From assembly GCA_905216025.1 (NCBI GenBank), contig CAJMSE010000005.1, positions 100,823-164,822 on the forward strand: a DNA stretch of 64,000 bases, in the 5' to 3' direction. Of this stretch, positions 23,440-31,468 are shown piece after piece; the first letter of the stretch is position 1, and the number at the start of each line of letters is the position of its first letter. The DNA comes from an uncultured bacterium. Lineage in GTDB: Bacteria > Bacteroidota > Bacteroidia > Bacteroidales > Bacteroidaceae. The notes beneath the pieces were generated by a model. That model did no database searches, was not told the DNA's origin, and saw only the letters and a program-made list of their open reading frames with translations. A program made the translations under genes and the position numbers.

Positions 23440-25031
23440 TCTGCTATCTTTTTCAGTTCAAACTTGTCTATGTCAGGCGCCCATCCGTAAGGGTTGCCCA
23501 TGACGACGGTGTTGTATCCGGCGTGCAGGCGTATGGCGGCGGTCACCGTACGGATGCCTCCGGTGCCGTCGTCGGGCGGCAGTGTAATCTGCTGCCGGTC
23601 GCCGTTGACGCTTATCTCGAGACCGCGGCGCGGTGCAGCCACATAGCTGACGGTCATGCGGTACAGTCCGCCGTGCCCGCTCCAGACATCGCTCCACACC
23701 GCCGTGTTCTCCGGCCGGCCTCCGAGGTAGGTCACGGTCATGCCTCCGGAAGCTCCCTCGCATGGCGAATATGCCACCAGCTTCTTCCTCTTGCCCAGTG
23801 CGTCGAAGCATGGCAGCATGGCCCATTCCGCCTCGTAGCGTACAGGTTCCGGCGTGCGCCTGCCCTCGGCGCGCAGTATCAGCACGCTCCTCGGCGGCAG
23901 TTCGGTGCAGATGCTGTCTCTGACGGCGGGCATGTCGCGGCGCCTCACGAGGTCGCGCAGCTTCACGCGACCCTGCAGTTCAAGGTCTTCGAGCGGTACG
24001 GAGAAGCGGCATGCCGTGTCCGACGGGTTGTAGAGTGCCACGGCACGCGTGTCTCCATGCCGCCGCACGATGTCCTTTGCCAGCACATAGCCCTCTCCGC
24101 ACCGCCTGACCACACGCGCCTGAAGGCCGAGCGAGTCCTGGTCGACGGCTATCAGCTCCGGATTCGACAGCAGGCGGAGCGACTGCTCCGGCAGTCTGGC
24201 CATGTCGCAGCCTATGAGCAGCGGCGAACTCATCATGCACCACATGCCGAAGTGCACCTCCTCCTCGTTGGGCGCCAGGCCGCGGCCTATCTCTAGCATG
24301 TCCATGTCGTTGTAATGCCCCGGCCGGCAGTATGCCGACAGATACATGTTCTTGCCGATGATGTCCTTCACCGACGACCAGCGGGGACGTATGTCCTGGC
24401 TGATGCGCCACGAGCCGGCAATCTCCGCGGCCCATGTCCCGGGGAAAGCCCAGCGGCAGATGTTGACGGCCACGTCTCCGAAACCCTCTGCCCGGAAGGC
24501 ATCGGCAATCTCGCTGTAGCGCCGGCGCTCGTCGAGGTTCAGCTCATGGCCGGCTCCGCAATAGTCTATCTTGATGAAATCGAATCCCCACTCGCCGAAG
24601 TACAGGCGTGCGTCCTGGCGCTCGTGGCCGTATAGTCCGGCGCCGAATCCGTTTTCATCGTTGTCGTAACGCGAACCGCAGGTGTTGGCTCCGGCATCGG
24701 AATAGATGCCGGCTTTCAGTCCGAGCGAGTGGATGTAGTCGGCCACCGATTTCATGCCGCGTGGGAAACGCTCCGGATGGGCGTGCATAAGTCCTGTAGA
24801 GTCGCGGTGGCCGAAGAAGCCGTCGTCGATGTTTATAAATCTGTAGCCGGCCTCTTTCAGACCGGAAGAGACGAGGGCGTCGGCCTGCCTCATTATCAGT
24901 GAGTCGCTGATGTTCATGTGATATGTGTTCCACGAGCTCCATCCCATCACCGGCGCGGATGTCCGGAGCTGTCCTGAGACCGTCAAGGCAGCTGCCGTGG
25001 CCGCCAGTGCAGATATTATTCGGATGTTCAT
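23436..25031 (-). CDS. Alpha-galactosidase (GH27) with C-terminal carbohydrate-binding module
   Basis: A 531-residue exported enzyme. Signal peptide to about residue 20; catalytic barrel with GWSSWN at 30-35, NIDDGFF, nucleophile D156 in FIKIDYCG and acid/base D244 in NDMDMLEIG; a beta-sandwich C-domain and then an about 140-residue CBM35/CBM6-like module beginning VRYEAEWAMLP. I use the ATG at 25031, which starts the signal peptide; the promoter is at 25084-25091. With the GH78 enzyme it forms a two-gene unit that could trim rhamnogalacturonan-type side chains (inference). Confidence 0.92.
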   Translation of the reverse strand: MNIRIISALAATAAALTVSGQLRTSAPVMGWSSWNTYHMNISDSLIMRQADALVSSGLKEAGYRFINIDDGFFGHRDSTGLMHAHPERFPRGMKSVADYIHSLGLKAGIYSDAGANTCGSRYDNDENGFGAGLYGHERQDARLYFGEWGFDFIKIDYCGAGHELNLDERRRYSEIADAFRAEGFGDVAVNICRWAFPGTWAAEIAGSWRISQDIRPRWSSVKDIIGKNMYLSAYCRPGHYNDMDMLEIGRGLAPNEEEVHFGMWCMMSSPLLIGCDMARLPEQSLRLLSNPELIAVDQDSLGLQARVVRRCGEGYVLAKDIVRRHGDTRAVALYNPSDTACRFSVPLEDLELQGRVKLRDLVRRRDMPAVRDSICTELPPRSVLILRAEGRRTPEPVRYEAEWAMLPCFDALGKRKKLVAYSPCEGASGGMTVTYLGGRPENTAVWSDVWSGHGGLYRMTVSYVAAPRRGLEISVNGDRQQITLPPDDGTGGIRTVTAAIRLHAGYNTVVMGNPYGWAPDIDKFELKKIAE

Positions 25032-25083
25032 ACTGTTGTTGTTATATATTGTTTTCAGGTTGAGGAATATTCCCCGCATGCCG

Positions 25084-25091
25084 CAAAGATA
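25084..25091 (-). promoter_or_regulatory. Promoter -7 element for GH27-GH78
   Basis: TATCTTTG on the minus strand, 53 bases upstream of the GH27 ATG. Confidence 0.65.
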
Positions 25092-25242
25092 GGCCGTAAA
25101 ACCTGAAACAGAGCATGACAAACGTACGTTTTTCTGTATTTTTGTACGCAGCGGGTGTTTCCCCGGCTTTAAAAAGGTTGCATAAAAGACGGCGGCGGCT
25201 CTATTTTATGGCATTAATGCGCTTACTATCGAAAAAAAACGG

Positions 25243-25250
25243 TATCTTTG
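25243..25250 (+). promoter_or_regulatory. Promoter -7 element for glyS
   Basis: TATCTTTG, 33 bases upstream of the ATG at 25284; excludes the upstream TTG frame opening at 25248 as a start. A second match, TATTTTTG, is at 25138-25145. Confidence 0.65.
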
Positions 25251-25283
25251 CAGGCAGATTTCGAAATTTACATTATTATATTT

Positions 25284-26825
25284 ATGGCACAAGAAGACGT
25301 TTTTAAGAAGATTGTATCACATTGCAAGGAATACGGTTTCGTGTTCCCGAGCAGTGATATCTATGACGGACTGGGAGCCGTGTATGACTACGGTCAGAAC
25401 GGTGTGGAACTGAAAAACAATATCAAGCAATACTGGTGGAAGAGCATGGTGCTGCTGCACGAGAACATCGTGGGCATCGACTCGGCCATCTTCATGCACC
25501 CCACGATATGGAAGGCCAGCGGCCACGTGGACGCTTTCAACGACCCGCTCATCGACAACCGCGACTCGAAGAAGCGCTACCGTGCCGACGTGCTCATAGA
25601 AGACCAGATAGCAAAGTATGACGAAAAGATAGAGAAAGAAGTGGCAAAGGCACGCAAGCGCTTCGGCGACTCGTTTGACGAGGAGCAGTATATGGCCACA
25701 AGTCCGCGCGTGCTTGAGACCAAGCAGAAGCGCGACGCACTTCACGAGCGCTATGCCGCCGCCATGCAGGGCCCTGACCTCGAGGCCCTCAAGCAGATAA
25801 TTATCGACGAGGAGATCGTAGACCCGATATCGGGCACGAAGAACTGGACCGACGTGCGCCAGTTCAACCTGATGTTCTCCACAGAGATGGGAGCGTCGGC
25901 AGACGGCTCGATGAAGGTATACCTGCGCCCGGAGACGGCTCAGGGCATCTTCGTGAACTACCTGAACGTGCAGAAGACCGGCCGCATGAAGATACCGTTC
26001 GGCATCGCGCAGATAGGCAAGGCATTCCGCAATGAGATTGTCGCCCGCCAGTTTATCTTCCGCATGCGCGAGTTCGAGCAGATGGAGATGCAGTTCTTCG
26101 TGAAGCCCGGCACCGAGCTCGACTGGTTCCCGAAGTGGAAGCAGACCCGCATGGCATGGCATCAGGCTCTCGGCTTCGGCGCAGAGAACTACCGCTTCCA
26201 CGACCACGACAAGCTGGCCCACTACGCCAATGCAGCCACTGACATCGAGTTCCGCATGCCGTTCGGCTTCAAGGAGGTTGAGGGTATCCACAGCCGCACC
26301 AACTTCGACCTGTCGCAGCACGAGAAATTCTCAGGCAAGAACATCAAGTATTTCGACCCGCAGACAAACGAAAGCTACACCCCGTACGTCATCGAGACAT
26401 CCATCGGCGTGGACCGCATGTTCCTTTCGATAATGTGCCACTCGTTCACCGAGGAGAAACTCGAGAACGGCGAGACGCGCACCGTGCTGAAGCTGCCTGC
26501 CGCCCTCGCTCCGGTGAAGCTGGCCGTGATGCCCCTCGTGAAGAAGGACGGACTGCCCGAGAAGGCCCGCGAGATTATCAACGACCTGCGTTTCCACTTC
26601 AACTGCCAGTATGACGAGAAGGATACGATAGGCAAGCGCTACCGCCGTCAGGACGCGATAGGCACGCCCTACTGCGTCACCGTAGACTACGACACGCTGA
26701 AGGACAACACCGTGACGCTGCGCTTCCGCGACACCATGGAGCAGGAGAGAGTGAACATAGCAGACCTGAACGGCATCATCGAGGACAAGGTGAGCATCGC
26801 AAGCCTGCTGAAAAAACTGCAATAA
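25284..26825 (+). CDS. glyS: Glycyl-tRNA synthetase (single-chain, dimeric type)
   Basis: A 513-residue class II aminoacyl-tRNA synthetase of the alpha2 type found in eukaryotes, archaea and Bacteroidota, rather than the alpha2beta2 enterobacterial form. FVFPSSDIYDGLGAVYDYG at the N-terminus, LRPETAQGIFVNY (motif 2 region), IGKAFRNEIVARQFIFRMREFEQMEMQFF and IETSIGVDRMFL (motif 3), then an anticodon-binding domain from about residue 400. The ATG at 25284 begins the conserved block. The stop is directly followed by the FKBP start. Confidence 0.96.
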   Translation: MAQEDVFKKIVSHCKEYGFVFPSSDIYDGLGAVYDYGQNGVELKNNIKQYWWKSMVLLHENIVGIDSAIFMHPTIWKASGHVDAFNDPLIDNRDSKKRYRADVLIEDQIAKYDEKIEKEVAKARKRFGDSFDEEQYMATSPRVLETKQKRDALHERYAAAMQGPDLEALKQIIIDEEIVDPISGTKNWTDVRQFNLMFSTEMGASADGSMKVYLRPETAQGIFVNYLNVQKTGRMKIPFGIAQIGKAFRNEIVARQFIFRMREFEQMEMQFFVKPGTELDWFPKWKQTRMAWHQALGFGAENYRFHDHDKLAHYANAATDIEFRMPFGFKEVEGIHSRTNFDLSQHEKFSGKNIKYFDPQTNESYTPYVIETSIGVDRMFLSIMCHSFTEEKLENGETRTVLKLPAALAPVKLAVMPLVKKDGLPEKAREIINDLRFHFNCQYDEKDTIGKRYRRQDAIGTPYCVTVDYDTLKDNTVTLRFRDTMEQERVNIADLNGIIEDKVSIASLLKKLQ

Positions 26826-27455
26826 ATGAAGATTTACCGAATATTTCCGCTCGCCGTGATGCTGTTCTCGCTGTTGCTGGGAACGGCATCATGCAGCGAG
26901 GAAGACAACACCGTGGAGGAATATCCCAACTGGAAGGCCGTGAACGACAGGTTTTTCGGGAGTCTGAGCGACTCGGTGAAGACCCTGCTCGCGGCCGACC
27001 CGGCGCGGACAGACTGGAAGCGGATAAAGACATGGAACAAGTCGGACGTCATGGAAGGCGTGAACAGCGACTACATCATCGTGCATGTGGAGCAGGAAGC
27101 GCCGGCCACGGAGACGGCAGTACCCATCTATACGGACACCGTGTCCGTCAGCTATGCCGGCCGTCTGCTGCCGTCTGTGTCCTATCCGTCGGGCTTCGTG
27201 TTCGACCGCACGTTCTACGGAGAGTATAATCCGGAACTGAGCTCGGCCGTCACGTTCGCCATCGGCAATGCCTCGGGCACAAGTCTGGTCGACGGTTTCG
27301 CCACGGCGCTGCAGCACATGCGCCGCGGCGACCACTGGACGGTATACATCCCTTACCAGCTCGGCTACCGCGGAACGGCCAACGGCGATGTCCCGGCCTA
27401 CAGCACGCTCATCTTCGACCTTGTGCTGCGCGACTTCTGGTCGCCCGGCTATTGA
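26826..27455 (+). CDS. FKBP-type peptidyl-prolyl isomerase, lipoprotein
   Basis: A 209-residue lipoprotein with lipobox GTAS-C23. The C-terminal half is an FKBP domain: VSVSYAGRLL, GFVFDRTFYGE, FATALQHMRRGDHWTVYIPYQLGYR and AYSTLIFDLVLRDF. It catalyses or chaperones prolyl isomerisation in the periplasm or at the outer membrane. The ATG directly abuts the glyS TAA with no gap, so it is translated from the same message. Confidence 0.92.
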   Translation: MKIYRIFPLAVMLFSLLLGTASCSEEDNTVEEYPNWKAVNDRFFGSLSDSVKTLLAADPARTDWKRIKTWNKSDVMEGVNSDYIIVHVEQEAPATETAVPIYTDTVSVSYAGRLLPSVSYPSGFVFDRTFYGEYNPELSSAVTFAIGNASGTSLVDGFATALQHMRRGDHWTVYIPYQLGYRGTANGDVPAYSTLIFDLVLRDFWSPGY

Positions 27456-27490
27456 GCGGCGGGTAAGAGAATCGAATAGTTTTATATACT

Positions 27491-27552
27491 GAACACAGAG
27501 ACACGGAGACACAGAGAGTAATAAAACTCTGTGTCTCCGTGTCTCTGTGTTC
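27491..27552. terminator. Perfect 26-base inverted repeat between convergent genes
   Basis: Arms 27491-27516 and 27527-27552 are exact reverse complements of the ACACAGAGACACGGAGACAC type around a 10-base AT loop. It separates the FKBP and EamA 3' ends and can act as a bidirectional terminator; the sequence type also resembles a dispersed repeat. Confidence 0.75.
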
Positions 27553-27580
27553 AATTAAATATTCCCCTTTTATATCTTCC

Positions 27581-28519
27581 TTATTCTTTCTTTGCCGGGG
27601 CATTGTCTTTTCCTGCCGTGCTCTTCTTCGCTCCCATCGTCACCATCCACACCCCGGAGAACACCAGAATCACCGCAAGGCCGTGGCTCGGGCGGAATAT
27701 TCCGATGCCGGTGAGGATGCTGACCGATACCGACACTACCGGCTGCACATAGTTATAAATGCTCACAACGGTGGGGCGGAGCGTCCTCTGGCCTATCATC
27801 GTGAGGATGTAGCTCAGGTAAGTGCCGACGAAGACGACGTAGCCCGTCTCTATCCAGGTGCGTGCCGGCACGCTGCCGAAGTCGATGGCGGCCACGCTCG
27901 GCCATGAGAACGGGAGGATGGCGGCCGTTGCGTATGTGAACATCCATTTGTTGATGGTGAACACCGAGTAGCGCCTAATCAGTTTGCCGAACAGTGCCAG
28001 GTAGAGCGCGAACGAGAACTGGGCGAACAGGCAGAGCAGGTCGCCGCGGATGTCGCCCACCCGCGAGCTCGTGGCGGAGGCGCTCGTGAGAATCAGTATC
28101 AGTGCGCCGCTGCACCCCATGAGCACTCCCAACGCCTTCTTCCCCGTCACGGGCTCCTTCAGTATCAGTGCCGAGAGCACCATGGCGAATATCGGCATCG
28201 ATGTCGTCACGATGCTGGCGTTTATCGGCGAGGTGATGCTCAGGCCGATGGTATAGCAGCACTGGTTGAAGACGAGGCCGAACATGGCCGCGAATAAGAA
28301 CATCACGAGATCCTTGCGGGGCACGTGCTCATGCCTGACGAAGAGCGACGTGGCCCAGAAGAGCACGGCAGCGCCGCACACCCGGAACGTCACCATGTCG
28401 ACACCCGTTATCCCGTGCGTCATGGCGTCCTTCCCGAGCGGGGCCATCAGTCCCCAGAAGGTGCATGCGAAGAACATGCTCAGATGAGCAATGACAGCTT
28501 TCTTGTTATCCATAAACAT
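27581..28519 (-). CDS. EamA/DMT family transporter
   Basis: A 312-residue inner-membrane protein with ten predicted hydrophobic helices arranged as two EamA repeats: the first with FACTFWGLMAPLGKDAM and NQCCYTIGLSITSPINASIVTTSMPIFAMVLS, the second with FSFALYLALFGKLI and ILTMIGQRTLRPTVVSIYNYVQPVVSV. Substrate is unknown; family members export metabolites or amino acids. The promoter at 28541-28548 makes the ATG at 28519 (or 28513) the likely start rather than one further upstream. The C-terminus is Lys-rich. Confidence 0.9.
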   Translation of the reverse strand: MFMDNKKAVIAHLSMFFACTFWGLMAPLGKDAMTHGITGVDMVTFRVCGAAVLFWATSLFVRHEHVPRKDLVMFLFAAMFGLVFNQCCYTIGLSITSPINASIVTTSMPIFAMVLSALILKEPVTGKKALGVLMGCSGALILILTSASATSSRVGDIRGDLLCLFAQFSFALYLALFGKLIRRYSVFTINKWMFTYATAAILPFSWPSVAAIDFGSVPARTWIETGYVVFVGTYLSYILTMIGQRTLRPTVVSIYNYVQPVVSVSVSILTGIGIFRPSHGLAVILVFSGVWMVTMGAKKSTAGKDNAPAKKE

Positions 28520-28540
28520 CTTTTTATTGAAAAACAGGTG

Positions 28541-28548
28541 CAAAATTA
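28541..28548 (-). promoter_or_regulatory. Promoter -7 element for the EamA transporter
   Basis: TAATTTTG on the minus strand, 21 bases before the chosen ATG. Confidence 0.6.
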
Positions 28549-28571
28549 CACATTATTACGATAATAATCGC

Positions 28572-28579
28572 TATATTTG
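28572..28579 (+). promoter_or_regulatory. Promoter -7 element for the AAA ATPase
   Basis: TATATTTG. The first ATG (28589) would be almost leaderless; the ATG at 28616 gives a 30-base leader. Confidence 0.55.
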
Positions 28580-28588
28580 CGAATAAGA

Positions 28589-29443
28589 ATGGATGATAAC
28601 CTAAAAACTGATGGTATGGTAAGGAAATACGCAGACCACATTGTCCAGATAGAGATAGACTCTCTCTGGAGCGGCAAGAAGCATGTCGTGTGGAACCTCG
28701 ACCCGAAGGTCAACATACTGAGCGGCATCAACGGAGTGGGCAAGAGCACTATATTAAATAAGGTGGTGCGCGGCCTTATCCACGGCGGCGAGTTCCCGAG
28801 CAGCATGGTCGCCGGCGTCAGGATGAAGGTAGAGCCGGCCGATGCGCGTTGGATAAGGTTCGATGTGATACGCAGTTTCGACCGCCCGCTGATGTCGAGC
28901 GAGCTCGTCAGCAAGGTCGTCGACGCGTCGGTGACAACCGAGCTCGACTGGCAGCTGTACCAGTTGCAGCGCAAGTACCTCGACTATCAGGTGAACATAG
29001 GCAACCGTATCATCGAGGCCCTGCAGTCTGGAGAAGCCGAGGGGGCGGCGAAGGCCCAGGAGTTCTCGCTCCCCAAGAAGCGCTTTCAGGACACGATAGA
29101 CCGCCTCTTCGCCGAGACGGGCAAGCGCCTGATACGCACGAAGAACGAGATAGCCTTCTCTCAGATAGGCGAGGAACTCACCGCCTACCAGCTGTCGAGC
29201 GGCGAGAAGCAGATGCTGGTGATACTGCTGACCGTCCTTATCGAGGACAACCAGCCCTATGTGCTTTTCATGGACGAGCCCGAGGTTAGCCTGCACATCG
29301 ACTGGCAGCAGCGCCTCATCGACATGATAATGGATCTCAACCCCAACGTGCAGATTATATTGACCACCCATTCGCCCGCCGTGATAATGAACGGATGGAT
29401 GGACAAGGTGACCGAGGTGAGCGACATAACATCTAACATCTAA
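28589..29443 (+). CDS. AAA/ABC-type ATPase paired with DUF4435
   Basis: A 284-residue ATPase of the AAA_15/OLD-like group. Walker A GINGVGKST at 46-54, ABC-like signature LSSGE at 202-206, Walker B LFMDE at 226-230 and switch histidine H261 (LTTHSP). Between Walker A and the signature only about 150 residues remain, so the coiled-coil insert is short compared with OLD or PARIS AriA proteins. It is followed by a DUF4435 gene on the same strand. The last four residues (TSNI) and stop lie in a 22-bp tandem repeat. An alternative start is the ATG at 28616. Confidence 0.9.
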   Translation: MDDNLKTDGMVRKYADHIVQIEIDSLWSGKKHVVWNLDPKVNILSGINGVGKSTILNKVVRGLIHGGEFPSSMVAGVRMKVEPADARWIRFDVIRSFDRPLMSSELVSKVVDASVTTELDWQLYQLQRKYLDYQVNIGNRIIEALQSGEAEGAAKAQEFSLPKKRFQDTIDRLFAETGKRLIRTKNEIAFSQIGEELTAYQLSSGEKQMLVILLTVLIEDNQPYVLFMDEPEVSLHIDWQQRLIDMIMDLNPNVQIILTTHSPAVIMNGWMDKVTEVSDITSNI

Positions 29444-29477
29444 CATCTTCCATCTTAACATCTAACATCTTCCATCT
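29427..29477 (+). repeat. 22-bp tandem repeat at the ATPase/DUF4435 junction
   Basis: Two exact 22-bp units (29434-29455 and 29456-29477) built of TAACATC and TTCCATCT pieces, with a partial unit before. The ATPase stop (29441-29443) is inside it and the DUF4435 start is 6 bases after it, so unit number changes the intergenic spacing. Confidence 0.9.
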
Positions 29478-29482
29478 TCTTT

Positions 29483-30523
29483 ATGGGCCGACGACTGAGA
29501 GACAACATAACATCAGGCTACTTCGAGGCCGCCAACAGGCTGACTTCGAAGCGCTCGCGACGCAGGATAGTGGCGTATGTCGAGAGCTACGACGATGTGT
29601 TCTTCTGGCGCACGGTGCTCGGACGGTTCGAGAACGAGCACCTCTTTTTCGAGGTGATGCTTCCCTCCAAGGGCACGCTGTCCCGCGGGAAGAAGTCTGT
29701 CCTGATGAGTCTCATAGCCGGAAACACGGGCGACGACATGATAGCCTGCGTCGATGCAGACTACGATTACATGCTACAGGGCGTCACCCCGACGTCGAAG
29801 AAGATAAAGGAGAGCCCGCACGTGTTTCACACTTACGTTTATGCCATCGAGAACTACCAGTGCTATGCCCCTGCATTGCACGACGTATGCGTGATGGTTA
29901 CGCTCAACGATCACTCCATTTTCGACTTCAACGACTATCTGAAACAATACTCCGAGGCGTGCTATCCGCTGTTCGTCTGGTCGGTATGGGCATACCGCAC
30001 CGGCAATCACGGCCGTTTCTCGATATCCGACATGTGCAAGGTCATAGACCCGGGGGGCTTCAGCGTCTTCGCGCCGCAGCACTCGCTGGACAACCTGCGC
30101 CACAAGGTCGGGCGCAAGGTGCATAGCCTCCAGCAGGCCTTCCCCAAGGCGAAGACTTCGTGGCTGGCCCTCAAGAAAGAGCTGGCAGAGCTCGGCGTGA
30201 CCCCGCAGAACACCTATCTCTATATCCAGGGCCATCACATCTTCGACACCGTGGTGGTGCCGATAATGACAAAGGTCTGTAATCTGCTGCGGCAGGAACG
30301 CGAACGTGAGATACACAGCACCGCAACCCACCGCACCCAGATGCGCAACGAGCTGTCGTGCTATGAAAACAGCATCGAGGATGTGCGCTCGATGCTGAAG
30401 AAAAACACAGGATATGTCAGTTGCCCGCAGTTTATCGCGCTGCAGGCGGACGTCGCCCGCTTCGTCGAGGGCATTGTATCTAAATGTAAGTCTCAAGAAA
30501 CTTCACCGTCCCCGCAATGCTGA
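29483..30523 (+). CDS. DUF4435 (TOPRIM-like) protein
   Basis: A 346-residue protein. The N-terminal domain shows a TOPRIM-like acidic set: E34 in AYVES, D91/D93 in CVDADYD, and E123 in AIENYQC. A helical C-terminal region rich in basic and acidic residues follows (LRQEREREIHS). DUF4435 proteins paired with an ATPase include AriB of the PARIS anti-phage system and resemble OLD nucleases; here the partner ATPase is next door. Whether this pair is defensive or a conserved housekeeping unit in Bacteroidales is not settled by the sequence. The 3' end overlaps convergent manA by 44 bases. Confidence 0.85.
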   Translation: MGRRLRDNITSGYFEAANRLTSKRSRRRIVAYVESYDDVFFWRTVLGRFENEHLFFEVMLPSKGTLSRGKKSVLMSLIAGNTGDDMIACVDADYDYMLQGVTPTSKKIKESPHVFHTYVYAIENYQCYAPALHDVCVMVTLNDHSIFDFNDYLKQYSEACYPLFVWSVWAYRTGNHGRFSISDMCKVIDPGGFSVFAPQHSLDNLRHKVGRKVHSLQQAFPKAKTSWLALKKELAELGVTPQNTYLYIQGHHIFDTVVVPIMTKVCNLLRQEREREIHSTATHRTQMRNELSCYENSIEDVRSMLKKNTGYVSCPQFIALQADVARFVEGIVSKCKSQETSPSPQC

Positions 30524-31442
30524 CGGTGCTTGCCGATGCCGGAACCAGCAGCGTGGTGCCTTCCCTCAGCGGCGTCACATTGCCGTACTCGTCAGTCACC
30601 GAGCCTTCTCCTTTGATGCCGATGAGTATCACGAAGCTGTCGAGCTCCGAGTAGTCGAGTGTCATCGGCTCGTCAATGTCGTAGACGGCGGTACTGAAGA
30701 AGGGGCTGCTCACCAGTTCCACGCCTTCGTTTTTCGCTTTCACGTATTCCGTGCGGTACGTCTCCTTCATGGTGTAGTCTATCGCTTCGGCCGCCTTTTC
30801 GGTGTGCAGCTCGCGGCAGTTGCCGTTGCTGTCCTTCCTGTTGAAGTCGTAGATGCGGTATGTCACGTCGCTCGTCTGCTGTATCTCGGCAAGGAAGCAT
30901 CCGGCACCGCAGCTGTGTATGCGTCCTGCGGGAATGAAGAAGCAGTCGCCCTCGCTTACCTCATATTCCATGACGGCGTCGCAGATGCTGCCGTCGGCCA
31001 CCATCTCCTTGTATTCTTCCGGCGTGATGTGTCTCTTCAGACCCGTCCTCAGCCGTGCGCCCGGTGCCGAATCCATGATATACCACATCTCCGTCTTGCC
31101 GTTGGCAAAGCCGTGGCGCCGTGCCGTGGCGTCGTCCGGGTGCACCTGTATCGACAGGTCGCGGCGGGCGTCGATAAACTTCACCAGCAGCGGGAAGCGG
31201 TCGCCGAAGCGCATGTAGTTGTCCTCGCCGACGAGGCGGCCTTTCTGTTCGGCCACCACATCGTTCAGCCTGCGGCCGTCAAACTCTCCGCCGCAGACCA
31301 CCGACTCGCAGCCTTCCACTCCGGAAATCTCCCAGCTCTCGCCGATATGTTCCTCCTTGCAGTCTAAGTGTTTGAAAGTGATAATCCTGTCGCCGCCCCA
31401 TATCGTCTGTTTGAGCAGCGGCTTGAAAGTCAGTATGTTCAT
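30480..31442 (-). CDS. manA: Mannose-6-phosphate isomerase, class I
   Basis: A 320-residue cupin enzyme interconverting fructose-6-P and mannose-6-P. The zinc ligands fit Q99, H101 (SIQVHPDD), E118 (KTEMWYI) and H176 (GRIHSCGAG). N-terminal LLKQTIWGGDRI is typical of the short Bacteroidota/Firmicutes type. It provides mannose-6-P for the GDP-mannose route ended by the guanylyltransferase at 56.7 kb. Its 3' end overlaps the DUF4435 gene on the opposite strand. Confidence 0.95.
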   Translation of the reverse strand: MNILTFKPLLKQTIWGGDRIITFKHLDCKEEHIGESWEISGVEGCESVVCGGEFDGRRLNDVVAEQKGRLVGEDNYMRFGDRFPLLVKFIDARRDLSIQVHPDDATARRHGFANGKTEMWYIMDSAPGARLRTGLKRHITPEEYKEMVADGSICDAVMEYEVSEGDCFFIPAGRIHSCGAGCFLAEIQQTSDVTYRIYDFNRKDSNGNCRELHTEKAAEAIDYTMKETYRTEYVKAKNEGVELVSSPFFSTAVYDIDEPMTLDYSELDSFVILIGIKGEGSVTDEYGNVTPLREGTTLLVPASASTVSIAGTVKFLETYI

Positions 31443-31468
31443 TCCTGTCTGTCTATGCTTATGTATTT

